Below are positions 43,625-53,023 of a DNA stretch of 64,000 nucleotides, piece by piece. The stretch's first letter is position 1, and the number at the start of each line of letters is the position of its first letter. Below the pieces are notes generated by a model, which saw nothing but the letters and a program-made list of their open reading frames with translations, searched no databases and was not told the origin of the DNA. Position numbers and translations under genes: made by a program. This DNA comes from Gryllotalpicola ginsengisoli DSM 22003 (lineage in GTDB: Bacteria; Actinomycetota; Actinomycetes; Actinomycetales; Microbacteriaceae). Location: contig NZ_AULK01000002.1 in assembly GCF_000419445.1 (NCBI RefSeq), positions 62,001-126,000 of the forward strand, written 5' to 3'.

Positions 43625-44638
43625 CTACCGCGGCCGCGCGGTGATCAGCAGGTCGTCGTCGAGCCTCTCGACGTCGATGAGGGAGAGGCGGCGCTGCTCG
43701 TCGATCGAGGCGACGCCGAGGTCGGCGAGGGCGGTGCGCGGGCCGCCCAGGAGGGTGGGGGCGAGGTAGACCGAGAACTCGTCGACGAGCCCCGCGGTGA
43801 CGAAGGCGCTCGCGAGGGTCGGTCCGGCCTCGACGTAGAGGGTGCGGATGCCGCGCTGCTGCAGCTGCTCGAGCGCCGCCGGCAGGTCGCGGGTGCGCAG
43901 CACGATCACGGGTTTCGGATGCCGACGCACGGCGGCGTCGTCGGGCACCGCCCGCTCACCGAGCACGACGGGGACGGGCTGCTCGGGCAGCAGCTCGCCG
44001 GCGGGGCCGCGCGCGGTGAGGCTCGGGTCGTCGGCCAGCACGGTGCCGGTCCCCACGAGCACCGCGTCGCTCGCGCGGCGCTGCTCGTGCACCCGGCGCC
44101 GGGCCGTCTCGCCGGTGATCCACCGGCTCGAGCCATCCGCTGCGGCCGTGCGGCCGTCGAGGCTCGCCGCCCACTTCAGCGTCACGTACGGGCGCGCGTG
44201 CCGGGCGGCGAACAGCCAGTCGTCGAGGAAGACCTCGACCTCGTCGGCGAGCACTCCGGAGACGACGTCGATGCCGGCCCGGCGCAGCCGCTCGGCGCCG
44301 CCGCCCGAGCGGCGGCCGGGGTCGGCGACGGCGTAGACGACGCGCCCGACGCCGGCGTCGATGAGCGCCTGTGCGCAGGGGCCGGTGCGGCCGGTGTGGT
44401 TGCACGGTTCGAGGGTGACCACGACGGTCGAGCCCGCCGCCTGCTGCGGATCGAGCTCCTCGAGCGCGGCGACCTCGGCGTGCGGGGTGCCCGCGCCGCG
44501 GTGCCAGCCCTCGGCGAGCACCTCGCCGGCGGGGGAGAGGACGACCGCTCCGACGCGCGGGTTCACGCCCCGGGCGGGCCCGCGCGCGGCGAGCTCGAGG
44601 GCGTGCCGCATGGCCGCCGCGAACCGCTGCTGGGTCAT
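43625..44638 (-). CDS. ribD: bifunctional diaminohydroxyphosphoribosylaminopyrimidine deaminase / uracil reductase
   Basis: 337 residues. Deaminase half with HAEVAALEEL and the zinc site PCNHTGRTGPC; reductase half with VTLKWAASLDGRTAA and GPTLASAFV. Performs steps two and three of riboflavin synthesis. First gene of the operon, 70-190 bp behind an FMN riboswitch on the same strand, so it should be shut down by FMN. Confidence 0.95.
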   Translation of the reverse strand: MTQQRFAAAMRHALELAARGPARGVNPRVGAVVLSPAGEVLAEGWHRGAGTPHAEVAALEELDPQQAAGSTVVVTLEPCNHTGRTGPCAQALIDAGVGRVVYAVADPGRRSGGGAERLRRAGIDVVSGVLADEVEVFLDDWLFAARHARPYVTLKWAASLDGRTAAADGSSRWITGETARRRVHEQRRASDAVLVGTGTVLADDPSLTARGPAGELLPEQPVPVVLGERAVPDDAAVRRHPKPVIVLRTRDLPAALEQLQQRGIRTLYVEAGPTLASAFVTAGLVDEFSVYLAPTLLGGPRTALADLGVASIDEQRRLSLIDVERLDDDLLITARPR

Positions 44639-44705
44639 GGTCGTCCTTCCTGGTTGGAACCCCGGGGGACGACGCGAACGTCGCAAACGCGCCCAGACGG
44701 GCACG

Positions 44706-44824
44706 CCGTGCGCCTCCCATCCGGACTTTCACCGTCGGTGCCGGAATTCCACCGGCTCAACCCCGCCTGTCGGAGGGGGTCGCGGACTGTCACCGCCGGT
44801 TCGGACTCTCACCGACCCCGGAGC
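44706..44824 (-). promoter_or_regulatory. FMN riboswitch (RFN element) before ribD
   Basis: On the minus strand the conserved blocks appear in order: GGTCGGTGAGAGTCCGAACC, GGCGGTGACAGTCCGCGACC, CCGACAGGCGGGGTTGAGCC, GGTGGAATTCCGGCACCGAC, GGTGAAAGTCCGGATGGGAG. These are the paired arms and FMN-contact loops of the RFN element. About 70 bp separate it from the ribD ATG. Confidence 0.95.
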
Positions 44825-44923
44825 ACGTTTTGCTGTGTCGAAGTGTAGCCAACGTGTCACGAGCGCGCTTATTCCGCGTAACACCCGCGCGCGTGCGCTG
44901 GAATATGCGGTACGGGTGCCGGT

Positions 44924-44929
44924 TATCAT
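44924..44929 (+). promoter_or_regulatory. -10 box TATCAT
   Basis: TATCAT ends 5 bases before the GTG at 44935; a leaderless or very short-leader transcript is likely. Confidence 0.45.
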
Positions 44930-44934
44930 CGACC

Positions 44935-45621
44935 GTGACCGTGCTGCGCTGGCTCTTCGATGCCCAACTCCACATCGGCGATCAGACCGTGCTGTGGCGC
45001 GAGGTGATCGGCAACCTGTTCGGCCTGATCAGCGCCCTCGGCGGCATGCGCCGCAAGGTGTGGGCGTGGCCGGTCGGCATCGTCGGCAATGCGCTGCTGT
45101 TCACCGTGTTCCTCGGCGCCGTCTTCGACACCCCGAACCCGGTGAACCTGCTCGGCCAGGCCGGCCGCCAGGTGATGTTCATCGTCGTCTCGATCTACGG
45201 CTGGGTGCGCTGGGCGCGCCGTGATGAGGACTTCGACGGCGGGGCGGTCGAGCCGCGCTGGGCCTCCTGGCCGACCCGCATCTGGCTCGCCGTCGGCATG
45301 GTCGGCGGCACCCTGGTGCTCACCCCGATCTTCCGGGCCCTGGGCTCGTACGAGCCGGTCTGGTCCGACGCGTGGGTCTTCGTCGGCTCGCTGCTGGCCA
45401 CCTACGGCATGGCCAAGGGCTGGGTCGAGTTCTGGCTGATCTGGGTCGCCGTCGACGTCGTCGGCGTGCCCCTGCTGTTCAGCGCCCACTACTACGCGTC
45501 GGCCGCCATGTACGTCTTCTACGGCGCCTTCACCCTGACCGGATTCTTCGTCTGGTGGCGCGAGCGGGCCCGGGCGAACCGCGCCGAGGCGGTCACCGCG
45601 GACGCGGCGAACCCGGCGTGA
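44935..45621 (+). CDS. pnuC: PnuC-family vitamin transporter, probably riboflavin transporter RibM/PnuX type
   Basis: 228 residues, seven or so membrane helices. LWREVIGNLFGLISALGGMRRKVWAWPVGI and LGQAGRQVMFIVVSIYGWVRW are the family core; the Trp-rich WREVIGN and GGMRRKVWAWP stretches resemble, from memory, corynebacterial RibM. It stands divergent from the riboflavin operon, which supports riboflavin over nicotinamide riboside. No riboswitch lies on its own strand, so regulation by FMN is not shown. Confidence 0.8.
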   Translation: MTVLRWLFDAQLHIGDQTVLWREVIGNLFGLISALGGMRRKVWAWPVGIVGNALLFTVFLGAVFDTPNPVNLLGQAGRQVMFIVVSIYGWVRWARRDEDFDGGAVEPRWASWPTRIWLAVGMVGGTLVLTPIFRALGSYEPVWSDAWVFVGSLLATYGMAKGWVEFWLIWVAVDVVGVPLLFSAHYYASAAMYVFYGAFTLTGFFVWWRERARANRAEAVTADAANPA

Positions 45622-46345
45622 GCAGCGCGGGCAGCTCGCTGAGCGACACGATGCGACGGATGCCCCGCTCCGCCGCCTCTCCCGCGTAGGCGCCCCATCC
45701 CACCTCGCCGCGGTCGATCCACACCGCGCGCAGCCCCGCGTCGGCGGCGCCGAGCGCGTCCACGCGCAGCTTGTCCCCGACGTACACGGCGTCGGCCGGC
45801 GGCACCCCGAAGCGCTCGACGGCGTGCGCGAAGATCGCCGGGTCCGGTTTGGCGGCGCCGACGTCGCCGGAGGCGATCACCTCCGCCATCCGATCGGCCG
45901 CACCGATCAGCCGGACCTTGCGCAGCTGCAGCGCCAGCTCGCCGTTCGTGATGATCCCGAAGCGCACGCCGGGCAGCGCCTCCTCGAGCGCGTCCAGCGC
46001 GGGCAGCGCGTCGTCGTAGGCCGACCACGCCTCCCGGTAGTCGCGGTGGTAGCCCGCGAACCAGTCGAGCAGGGCGTCGTCGTCGAGCCCGGTCACCCCG
46101 AACCGTGCCGTGAACTCGCGCGCCCGGGCGATGCGCTGCCCGTCGTAGTCGAGCTCGCCGGCCAGGTAGCGCTCGTAGTGCCGGTCCTCCGCCAGCTGCC
46201 AGGCGGCGACCGTCTCGGCGGGGTCGTCGACGGTGTACGGCTCGCCGAGTGAGCGCAGGTGCGCGAGGATGCCCCGCGCGAACGCCGTGGGGTGATCGAA
46301 GAGCGTGCCGTCGAGGTCGAAGAGCACCACGGCGGGCGCGCTCAT
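45593..46345 (-). CDS. HAD family hydrolase
   Basis: 250 residues with motif I FDLDGTLFD (Asp10, Asp12), motif II ITNGE, motif III Lys in AAKPDPAIF and motif IV VGDKLRVD. The cap between 20 and 120 puts it in subfamily I, as in YjjG-type nucleotidases. ATG overlaps the stop of the upstream GNAT gene (ATGA). Its 3' end overlaps the convergent transporter by 29 bp. Confidence 0.88.
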   Translation of the reverse strand: MSAPAVVLFDLDGTLFDHPTAFARGILAHLRSLGEPYTVDDPAETVAAWQLAEDRHYERYLAGELDYDGQRIARAREFTARFGVTGLDDDALLDWFAGYHRDYREAWSAYDDALPALDALEEALPGVRFGIITNGELALQLRKVRLIGAADRMAEVIASGDVGAAKPDPAIFAHAVERFGVPPADAVYVGDKLRVDALGAADAGLRAVWIDRGEVGWGAYAGEAAERGIRRIVSLSELPALLTPGSPRPR

Positions 46346-46926
46346 ACGTGGACCTGGTCGGGCCACGGCAGTGCCGGCTCGCCGACGGAGCCGGCGCGGC
46401 GCTCGCCGTGCCAGTGCGGCGGATGCGAGCCGTCGCGCATGGCGACCTGGGACGGGCCGGTGCCGGTGTAGCGGAAGCCGGCCGCGCGGGCGGTGCGCGC
46501 CGAGGCGACGTTGCCGACGGCGCACTCCCAGTAGACGAGGCCGCCGGGCTCGCTCGCCTGGAACCAGTCGACGACGGCGCGCACCGCCTCGGCCATGTAG
46601 CCGCGGCCGCGGTGCGGGGCGCCGAGCCAATAGCCCACGTCGCGGCTCTCGGGCTCGAGCGCCCGGCGGCGGTGCAGGCCGACCACGCCGAGCAGCGGGC
46701 CGCCGGGCCGCTCGCGCAGCGCCCAGACGAGCTCGGACCCGAAGCGCCAGCCCGAGGGCACGAACTGCGTGACGAAGTCTTCGGCGTGCTCGCGCCGGTA
46801 CGGCCACGGCGTGGTCAGGTACTTCTCGAACAGCGGATCGGTGCAGTAGGCGGCGATGTCGTCGACGTCGTCCGGCTCGGGAACGGAGAGCACGAGGCGC
46901 GCGGTGCGCAGGGTGACGGGTTCCAC
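46342..46926 (-). CDS. GNAT family N-acetyltransferase (RimJ/RimL-like)
   Basis: 194 residues beginning VTLRTARLVLSVPEPDD, with the acetyl-CoA loop GAPHRGRGYMAEAV and the NVASARTARAAGFRYTG end. Acetylates an N-terminus or small amine; substrate unknown. GTG at 46926 follows a TAGCGT box by 6 bases, a leaderless start. Confidence 0.87.
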   Translation of the reverse strand: MEPVTLRTARLVLSVPEPDDVDDIAAYCTDPLFEKYLTTPWPYRREHAEDFVTQFVPSGWRFGSELVWALRERPGGPLLGVVGLHRRRALEPESRDVGYWLGAPHRGRGYMAEAVRAVVDWFQASEPGGLVYWECAVGNVASARTARAAGFRYTGTGPSQVAMRDGSHPPHWHGERRAGSVGEPALPWPDQVHV

Positions 46927-46932
46927 CCCGCC

Positions 46933-46938
46933 ACGCTA
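46933..46938 (-). promoter_or_regulatory. -10 box TAGCGT of a leaderless start
   Basis: TAGCGT on the minus strand, 6 bases before the GTG of the GNAT gene. Confidence 0.5.
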
Positions 46939-46959
46939 GCGCGCGATCGCCAGCAGGAG

Positions 46960-47095
46960 CGGCGGCGGCACCGCCCGGGTGCGCTTCGGGAACTCGCCCC
47001 GCGGTGCGCACCGCCTGCTGCCGGTCGTGCACGCCGAGCTTGTCGTAGACACGCTCGAGATGCTTGCGCACCGTGCAGCGGCACCTCGTCGGGCG
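46960..47095 (-). pseudogene. remnant of a LuxR-type helix-turn-helix gene
   Basis: One minus-strand frame encodes TVRKHLERVYDKLGVHDRQQAVR (two parts: TVRKHLERVYDKL, GVHDRQQAV), the recognition-helix end of a LuxR/FixJ DNA-binding domain. The rest of the domain is missing: upstream the frame runs out into unrelated GC-rich codons, and the first helices are not found in the other frames. It fills the gap between trpS and the GNAT gene. Confidence 0.6.
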
Positions 47096-47117
47096 CAGGG
47101 GGCTGCGCCATCCGATC

Positions 47118-48125
47118 TCAGCGGCGCGGCAGCAGCCCGACCGCGTCGTAGACGGCCTTCAGCGTGCCCGCCGCGACCTCGGCCGCGTGCTCGGCGCCCA
47201 CGGCGAGCAGCCGGTCGAGCTCGGCGGGGTCGTCGAGCAGTTCGAGGGTGCGCGTGCGCACCGGCTCGAGCTCCGCCACGACCGCGTCGGCGACGGCGCG
47301 CTTGAAGTCGCCGTAGCCGCGGCCGGCGAACTCCGCCTCGGCCGCGGCGACCGTCTGGCCCGTGATCGCGGTGTAGATCTCGAGCAGGTTGGAGACGCCG
47401 GGCTTCTCGCCCCGGTCGAAGCGCACCTCGCTGCCGGTGTCGGTGACGGCGCGCATGATCTTCTTGCGGGTGACCGACGGCTCGTCGAGCAGCCAGATCA
47501 GGCCCGCGTCGCTGGCGGCCGACTTGGACATCTTCGAGGTCGGCTCCTGCAGGTCGTAGATGCGGGCGCCCTCCTCGGGCGTCTGCAGCTTCGGCACCGT
47601 GAACACCTCGCCGAAGCGCGAGTTGAACCGCTCGGCGAGGTTGCGGGTGAGCTCGACGTGCTGCGTCTGGTCGTCGCCGACCGGCACCACGTCGGCCTGG
47701 TAGAGCAGGATGTCGGCGGCCATCAGCACCGGGTAGTCGAACAGGCCCACCGTCTGGTTCTCGGTGCCGAAGCGCTGCGACTTGTCCTTGAACTGGGTCA
47801 TGCGGCTCGCCTCGCCGAAGCCCGTGATCGTGTTCAGGATCCAGGTCAGCTCGGTGTGCGCCGGCACGTGCGACTGCACGTACAGCGTCGACTTGCCCGG
47901 CTCGATGCCGCAGGCGAGGTACTGCGCGGCGAGGCCCCTCGTCGCAGCCGGCAGGCTCTTCGGGTCGTGCGCCGCGTTGGTGAGCGCGTGCAGGTCGACG
48001 ATGCAGAAGAACGCGTCGTAGTCGTTCTGCATCGCCCGCCACTGCACCAGGGCGCCGAGGTAGTTGCCGAGGTGCAGGGAATCGGACGAGGGCTGGATGC
48101 CCGAGAACAGGCGGGGCTTGCTCAT
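47118..48125 (-). CDS. trpS: tryptophanyl-tRNA synthetase
   Basis: 335 residues. HIGH-equivalent motif HLGNYLGAL near the start and TSKMSKS near 200; both class I ATP sites are intact. Charges tRNA-Trp. ATG at 48125, 14 bp after the xth stop, so the two genes may share a transcript. Confidence 0.95.
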   Translation of the reverse strand: MSKPRLFSGIQPSSDSLHLGNYLGALVQWRAMQNDYDAFFCIVDLHALTNAAHDPKSLPAATRGLAAQYLACGIEPGKSTLYVQSHVPAHTELTWILNTITGFGEASRMTQFKDKSQRFGTENQTVGLFDYPVLMAADILLYQADVVPVGDDQTQHVELTRNLAERFNSRFGEVFTVPKLQTPEEGARIYDLQEPTSKMSKSAASDAGLIWLLDEPSVTRKKIMRAVTDTGSEVRFDRGEKPGVSNLLEIYTAITGQTVAAAEAEFAGRGYGDFKRAVADAVVAELEPVRTRTLELLDDPAELDRLLAVGAEHAAEVAAGTLKAVYDAVGLLPRR

Positions 48126-48139
48126 GCGGTGGGGGTTCC

Positions 48140-48976
48140 TCAGATCTGGTAGTCGACGACGACGGGGGCGTGGTCGGACCACCGGGCGTCGTAGCTGGGG
48201 TAGCGGTCGACGTGGTACCGCGTCGCCTTCGCGGCGAGCTCGGGGGTGGCGACCTGGTAGTCGATGCGCCAGCCGGTGTCGTTGTCGAAGGCCTGGCCGC
48301 GGTTCGACCACCAGGTGTAGGGGCCGTCGACCTCGCCGGCGAACTTGCGGCCCAGGTCGATCCAGCCCAGGCCCGCCTTCCCGGTGTTGTAGCCGTCTTC
48401 GTCTTCGGCGCCGAAGATCTTGTCGAAGTACTTGCGCTCCTCGGGCAGGAAGCCGGCGCGCTTCACGTTGCCCTTCCAGTTCTTGATGTCGAGGGTGCGG
48501 TGGCCGACGTTGAGGTCGCCCATGAACACGGACAGCGGGTTGTGCTCCCTGAGCTCGGGCAGCCGCTTCAGCAGCGCGTCGAGGAACTTGTACTTCTCGG
48601 TCTGCTTCGGCGTGCCGGCCTCGCCCGAGTGCACGTAGGTGCTGACCACGGTCACGACCGTGCCGTCGACGTCGTAGTCGGCCTCGAGCCAGCGGCCCGC
48701 CGAATCGAAGTCTTCGTCGCCGAAGGTGACCCGGTGGATCTCCGCCTTGCGGCGGCTGGCGAGGGCGACCCCGGCGCGGCCCTTGGCGGTGGCCTCGTCG
48801 TGCAGGATGTCCCACTCCTCGCCGAGCAGCGCCGAGAGGTCGTCGGTGGAGGCGCGCACCTCCTGGATCGCGAGGATGTCGGCGCCGCTCTTCTTCACCC
48901 AGTCGCCCATGCCCTTGCGGTACGCGGCACGGATTCCGTTGACGTTGATCGTCGCGATGCGCAGGGGCGAAGCCAT
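48140..48976 (-). CDS. xth: exodeoxyribonuclease III / AP endonuclease
   Basis: 278 residues: [13 protein letters not shown], metal Glu in IQEVRA, GDLNVGH and the C-terminal [11 protein letters not shown] with the catalytic Asp-His. Repairs abasic sites and removes 3' blocks. ATG at 48976 is selected because TAAGCT stands 7 bases before it (leaderless) and it aligns with the family start. Confidence 0.93.
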   Translation of the reverse strand: MASPLRIATINVNGIRAAYRKGMGDWVKKSGADILAIQEVRASTDDLSALLGEEWDILHDEATAKGRAGVALASRRKAEIHRVTFGDEDFDSAGRWLEADYDVDGTVVTVVSTYVHSGEAGTPKQTEKYKFLDALLKRLPELREHNPLSVFMGDLNVGHRTLDIKNWKGNVKRAGFLPEERKYFDKIFGAEDEDGYNTGKAGLGWIDLGRKFAGEVDGPYTWWSNRGQAFDNDTGWRIDYQVATPELAAKATRYHVDRYPSYDARWSDHAPVVVDYQI

Positions 48977-48983
48977 GCGCTCC

Positions 48984-48989
48984 AGCTTA
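48984..48989 (-). promoter_or_regulatory. -10 box TAAGCT of a leaderless start
   Basis: TAAGCT on the minus strand, 7 bases before the xth ATG. Confidence 0.55.
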
Positions 48990-49049
48990 GTCGGCGCCCC
49001 CGACGCCCCGGCCTTCCGGCGAGACGCCCCCGACGTTCCGGCGGGCGGT

Positions 49050-49090
49050 GCGAAATCACCCTTCACTCGTCGCGCGAAGGGCGATTTCGC
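49050..49090. terminator. hairpin overlapping the 3' end of the YihY gene
   Basis: GCGAAATCACCCTTC (49050-49064) pairs with GAAGGGCGATTTCGC (49076-49090) with one mismatch, loop of 11. The stop codon at 49056 lies inside the left arm, so the last ten or so codons are part of the structure. No T-run. Confidence 0.6.
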
Positions 49091-50237
49091 CCCTTTCGCA
49101 CTGCGGCCCGCCGTCGGGGTCGCTCGCCCGCACGAGCTGCAGCTCGTGCATGCGCTCGAGGAGCACGCGGCGTGCGCGGCGGCGGCTGAGCCATCCGTTC
49201 GCTGCGGTGTACGCGGCGGTCGCGGCGCGCGCCGCCTCGGTCGCCTGCTCGAGCCGGGCGCGGAACTCGGCGCGGGCGCGCTCGAGCTGCGCCTCCTCCG
49301 CGGTCAGCTTGCGCGGCGAGATGCCGCGGTCCTCCATCGCGACGGCGATCCACGTTGCGCCGATCAGGATGACCTGGCAGACGAAGTTGAACCAGATCAG
49401 CAGGCCGACGAATGCCGCGAACGAGGCCAGCAGCGGGTTGCGGCTGGCGCCTCCGATCACGAGCCCCGACAGGATGCTCAGCACGGTCAGCGCGAGACCG
49501 CCGAGGCCGGCGCCGACCATCAGGTGGCGCCGCGGGATGTACACGCGCGACAGCAGCCGGTACATCCCCGCCAGCGTCGCGGAGTTGACCAGGAACACCA
49601 CCACGAGGCTGACGGCCTGCACCGAGACCTCCTCGGCCGGCGAGTGCGGGCCGAGGCCGAACCAGACGAAGACCACCTGCAGCAGCTGCGTCGCCGTGAC
49701 CGACAGGGTGGCGGCGACGATCAGCCCCACGCCGAACGCGAGCGCCTGGGCCGCGTCGACGAGCTTCTGGACGAAGAAGTTGCGCGGGTCCTTGCCCAGT
49801 CCGAACATCGAGCGGATGGCCGTGCGCGTGCTCCCGAGCCAGCCGACGGCCGTCCACACCAACCCGACGAGCGCGACGGACGCGGTCACGGTCAGCGTGA
49901 CGCTCGCCTGGTTCAGGTCGGAGACCTGGATCACGCCGTGCGTGCCGACCAGGCCCGGCACGGCCTCTTCGAGGATGTCGAGCAGCGCCTCGTAGATCGC
50001 GGGATTCGCGCGCACCCAGATGCCCGCCACCGCGAAGGCGACCCAGATCGCGGCGAAGATCGCGAAGACCGCCTGATACGACATGCCGGCGGCCAGCAGC
50101 GGGCCGTCGCGGTCGGCGAAGCGCTGCAGCACCCGCACCGGCCGCCAGCCCTGCACGCGCTCGACGAGCGGCTGCGCCCGCTCGGCCAGCGTCTGCACCC
50201 GCTGCACGGCCTCGGCGGCGGCGGTCTTGCGCTCCAT
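49056..50237 (-). CDS. YihY/virulence factor BrkB family membrane protein
   Basis: 393 residues. Amphipathic N-terminus, DRDGPLLAAGMSYQAVFAIFAAIWV as first helix, five further helices, and a charged coiled-coil-prone tail (AEEAQLERARAEFRARLEQ). Family role is not established (once taken for RNase BN). The final residues (QCERGEIALRATSEG) come from the hairpin at 49050-49090 and are likely a recent extension. ATG at 50237. Confidence 0.88.
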   Translation of the reverse strand: MERKTAAAEAVQRVQTLAERAQPLVERVQGWRPVRVLQRFADRDGPLLAAGMSYQAVFAIFAAIWVAFAVAGIWVRANPAIYEALLDILEEAVPGLVGTHGVIQVSDLNQASVTLTVTASVALVGLVWTAVGWLGSTRTAIRSMFGLGKDPRNFFVQKLVDAAQALAFGVGLIVAATLSVTATQLLQVVFVWFGLGPHSPAEEVSVQAVSLVVVFLVNSATLAGMYRLLSRVYIPRRHLMVGAGLGGLALTVLSILSGLVIGGASRNPLLASFAAFVGLLIWFNFVCQVILIGATWIAVAMEDRGISPRKLTAEEAQLERARAEFRARLEQATEAARAATAAYTAANGWLSRRRARRVLLERMHELQLVRASDPDGGPQCERGEIALRATSEG

Positions 50238-50250
50238 GCCGTCTATTCTT

Positions 50251-50351
50251 CCGGTCGGGCGCCGCCCGACCGCATTCGCCTCACCCCGGCCCTCCGGTCG
50301 GGCGCCGCCCGACCGCACTCGCCTCACCCCGGCCCTCCGGTCGGGCGCCGC
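50251..50351. repeat. 43-bp tandem repeat with hairpins, sdhB-YihY gap
   Basis: Units start at 50251, 50294 and 50337 (the third cut short). Each full unit contains the perfect hairpin GGTCGGGCG-C-CGCCCGACC followed by CTCGCCTCACCCCGGCCCT with one base difference. It lies just after the sdhB stop and could end that operon. Confidence 0.85.
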
Positions 50352-50378
50352 CGACAGCGCACCCGGAGCCGGACCCGG

Positions 50379-51143
50379 CTACCGCACGCGGCCGGTGATC
50401 ACCGCCTGCTTCACTTCGGCGATCGCCTGGGTGATCTGGATGCCGCGCGGGCACGCCTCAGTGCAGTTGAAGGTCGTGCGGCAGCGCCACACGCCCTCCT
50501 TGTCGTTGAGGATGTCGAGGCGCACCTGGGCCTCGTCGTCGCGCGAGTCGAAGATGAACCGGTGCGCGTTGACGATCGCCGCAGGGCCGAAGTACTGGCC
50601 GTCGGTCCAGAACACCGGGCACGACGAGGTGCACGCGGCGCACAGGATGCACTTGGTGGTGTCGTCGAAGCGCTCGCGGTCGGTGGGGGACTGCAGGCGC
50701 TCCCGGCCGGGCTCGGGCTCGTGATGCGCCTGCAGGAACGGCTGCACCTCGCGGTAGGACTCGAAGAACGGGTCCATGTTGACGATCAGGTCCTTCTCGA
50801 GCGGCAGGCCCTTGATCGCCTCGACGTAGATCGGCTTCGTCACGTCGAGGTCCTTGATCAGCGTCTTGCAGGCCAGCCGGTTGCGGCCGTTGATGCGCAT
50901 CGCATCCGAGCCGCACACGCCGTGCGCGCACGAGCGGCGGAAGGTGAGCGAACCGTCCTGCTCCCACTTGATCTTGTGCAGCGCGTCGAGGATGCGGTCG
51001 GTGGGGAACAGTTCGACGTCGAAGTCCTGCCAGTGCGGCTCCTGATCCACCTCGGGGTCGTAGCGCCGGATGATCAGCGTCACCGTGAAGGACTGGAGGG
51101 GAGCCGGGGTCACGGGCTCAGTCTCTTGAGTTGCGGTCGACAT
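50379..51143 (-). CDS. sdhB: succinate dehydrogenase iron-sulfur subunit
   Basis: 254 residues. [2Fe-2S] cysteines in CAHGVCGSDAM, [4Fe-4S]/[3Fe-4S] cysteines in CILCAACTSSCP and CRTTFNCTEACP. Passes electrons from SdhA to quinone. Last gene of sdhCDAB, 21 bp after sdhA. Confidence 0.96.
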   Translation of the reverse strand: MSTATQETEPVTPAPLQSFTVTLIIRRYDPEVDQEPHWQDFDVELFPTDRILDALHKIKWEQDGSLTFRRSCAHGVCGSDAMRINGRNRLACKTLIKDLDVTKPIYVEAIKGLPLEKDLIVNMDPFFESYREVQPFLQAHHEPEPGRERLQSPTDRERFDDTTKCILCAACTSSCPVFWTDGQYFGPAAIVNAHRFIFDSRDDEAQVRLDILNDKEGVWRCRTTFNCTEACPRGIQITQAIAEVKQAVITGRVR

Positions 51144-51164
51144 GGTGAATAACCCTCCTGGTCC

Positions 51165-52973
51165 CTAGTACTTCCGCTCCATGGGCTGGTAGTTCGTGAT
51201 CCGCACGGGCTTCCAGTCGAGCTTGATGTGGTCGGACGGGTCGGCCGAGTGCGGGTCTCCCGTCAGATACGCCATCGTGTGCTTGAGGTAATTCTCGTCG
51301 TCGCGCTTCGGGAAGTCTTCGCGCATGTGGCCGCCGCGGCTCTCCTTGCGGTTGCGGGCGGCGTAGACGACGACCTCGGCGATGTCGAGCAGGAAGCCCA
51401 GCTCGACCGCCTCGAGCAGGTCGGTGTTGAACCGCTTGCCCTTGTCCTGCACGCCGACGTTCGCGTAGCGCTGGCGCAGAGCGTGGATGTCGGCGGAGAC
51501 CTGGGTGAGCGTCTCCTCGGTGCGGAACACCTGGGCGTTGGTGTCCATCGTCTCCTGCAGCGCGCGACGGATGTCGGCGACCCGCTCGGTTCCGGTCGAG
51601 GCGCGCAGCGATTCGACCATGTTGCGCACGTCGGCGGCCGGGTCCTCCGGCAGCGGCGGCAGCTCGGCCGACTTGACGAACTCGATCGCGTTGTTTCCGG
51701 CGCGCTTGCCGAACACGTTGATGTCGAGCAGCGAATTGGTGCCGAGGCGGTTCGACCCGTGCACGGACACGCAGGCGCATTCGCCGGCGGCATACAGACC
51801 CGGGACCACCGTGTCGTTGTCGAGCAGCACCTCGGCGTTGTTGTTGGTCGGGATGCCGCCCATGGCGTAGTGGGCGGTCGGCATCACCGGCACCGGCTCG
51901 GTGACGGGGTCGATGCCGAGGTAGGTGCGGGCGAACTCGGTGATGTCGGGCAGCTTGGTCTCGAGCACCTCGGCGCCGAGGTGCGTGCAGTCCAGCAGCA
52001 CGTAGTCCTTGTTGGGGCCGGCGCCCCGGCCCTCGCGCACCTCCTGCACCATGCAGCGCGCGACGATGTCGCGCGGCGCGAGGTCCTTGATGGTGGGGGC
52101 GTAGCGCTCCATGAACCGCTCACCCGAGGCGTTGCGCAGGATGGCGCCCTCGCCGCGGGCGCCTTCGGTGAGCAGGATGCCGAGGCCGGCGAGGCCGGTC
52201 GGGTGGAACTGGAAGAACTCGATGTCCTCCAGCGGCAGGCGCTTGCGCCAGATGATGCCGACCCCGTCGCCGGTGAGGGTGTGCGCGTTGGAGGTGGTCT
52301 TGTAGATCTTGCCGAATCCGCCGGTGGCGAAGATGACGGCCTTCGAGTGGAAGACGTGCAGCTCGCCGGTGGCCAACTCGAGTGCGACGACGCCCGCCGG
52401 CCGGCGCTGACCGCCGACCTCGGTCATGATCAGGTCGAGCGCGTAGTACTCGTTGAAGAAGTTGATGCCGAGCTTGACGCAGTTCTGGAACAGCGTCTGC
52501 AGGATCATGTGGCCGGTGCGGTCGGCCGCGTAGCAGGCCCGGCGCACGGGCGCCTTGCCGTGGTCGCGGGTGTGGCCGCCGAAGCGGCGCTGGTCGATCT
52601 TGCCCTCGGGCGTCCGGTTGAACGGCAGGCCCATGTTCTCGAGGTCGATGACCGCGTCGATCGCCTCGCGGGCGAGGATCTCGGCCGAGTCCTGGTCGAC
52701 GAGGTAGTCGCCGCCCTTGACCGTGTCGAAGGTGTGCCACTCCCAGTTGTCCTCTTCCACGTTGGCGAGCGCGGCGGCCATGCCGCCCTGCGCGGCGCCC
52801 GTGTGCGAACGGGTGGGGTAGAGCTTCGAGATGACGGCGGTCTTCGCCCCGGGGCCGGCCTCGATGGCGGCCCGCATGCCGGCGCCGCCGGCGCCGACGA
52901 TGACGATGTCGAATTCGTGGTAGTGGACTCCGTCGACGACGGTGGACTCGGAGGCGACGGTCTGATCTGTCAC
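51165..52973 (-). CDS. sdhA: succinate dehydrogenase flavoprotein subunit
   Basis: 602 residues: [14 protein letters not shown] (FAD), [14 protein letters not shown] with the flavin region, [14 protein letters not shown] and the [10 protein letters not shown] motif. Oxidises succinate to fumarate. GTG start at 52973, 50 bp behind sdhD, with only a weak ribosome site. Confidence 0.96.
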   Translation of the reverse strand: MTDQTVASESTVVDGVHYHEFDIVIVGAGGAGMRAAIEAGPGAKTAVISKLYPTRSHTGAAQGGMAAALANVEEDNWEWHTFDTVKGGDYLVDQDSAEILAREAIDAVIDLENMGLPFNRTPEGKIDQRRFGGHTRDHGKAPVRRACYAADRTGHMILQTLFQNCVKLGINFFNEYYALDLIMTEVGGQRRPAGVVALELATGELHVFHSKAVIFATGGFGKIYKTTSNAHTLTGDGVGIIWRKRLPLEDIEFFQFHPTGLAGLGILLTEGARGEGAILRNASGERFMERYAPTIKDLAPRDIVARCMVQEVREGRGAGPNKDYVLLDCTHLGAEVLETKLPDITEFARTYLGIDPVTEPVPVMPTAHYAMGGIPTNNNAEVLLDNDTVVPGLYAAGECACVSVHGSNRLGTNSLLDINVFGKRAGNNAIEFVKSAELPPLPEDPAADVRNMVESLRASTGTERVADIRRALQETMDTNAQVFRTEETLTQVSADIHALRQRYANVGVQDKGKRFNTDLLEAVELGFLLDIAEVVVYAARNRKESRGGHMREDFPKRDDENYLKHTMAYLTGDPHSADPSDHIKLDWKPVRITNYQPMERKY

Positions 52974-53023
52974 GTGCGGATTCTCTGTTCGGCTCTCTAT
53001 CGATTACTGACGGATGCGTGCGG

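Noticed and set aside
50251-50351. Possible CRISPR array
   Set aside because: The repeats are direct 43-bp tandem units without unique spacers and contain hairpins; no cas gene is present.
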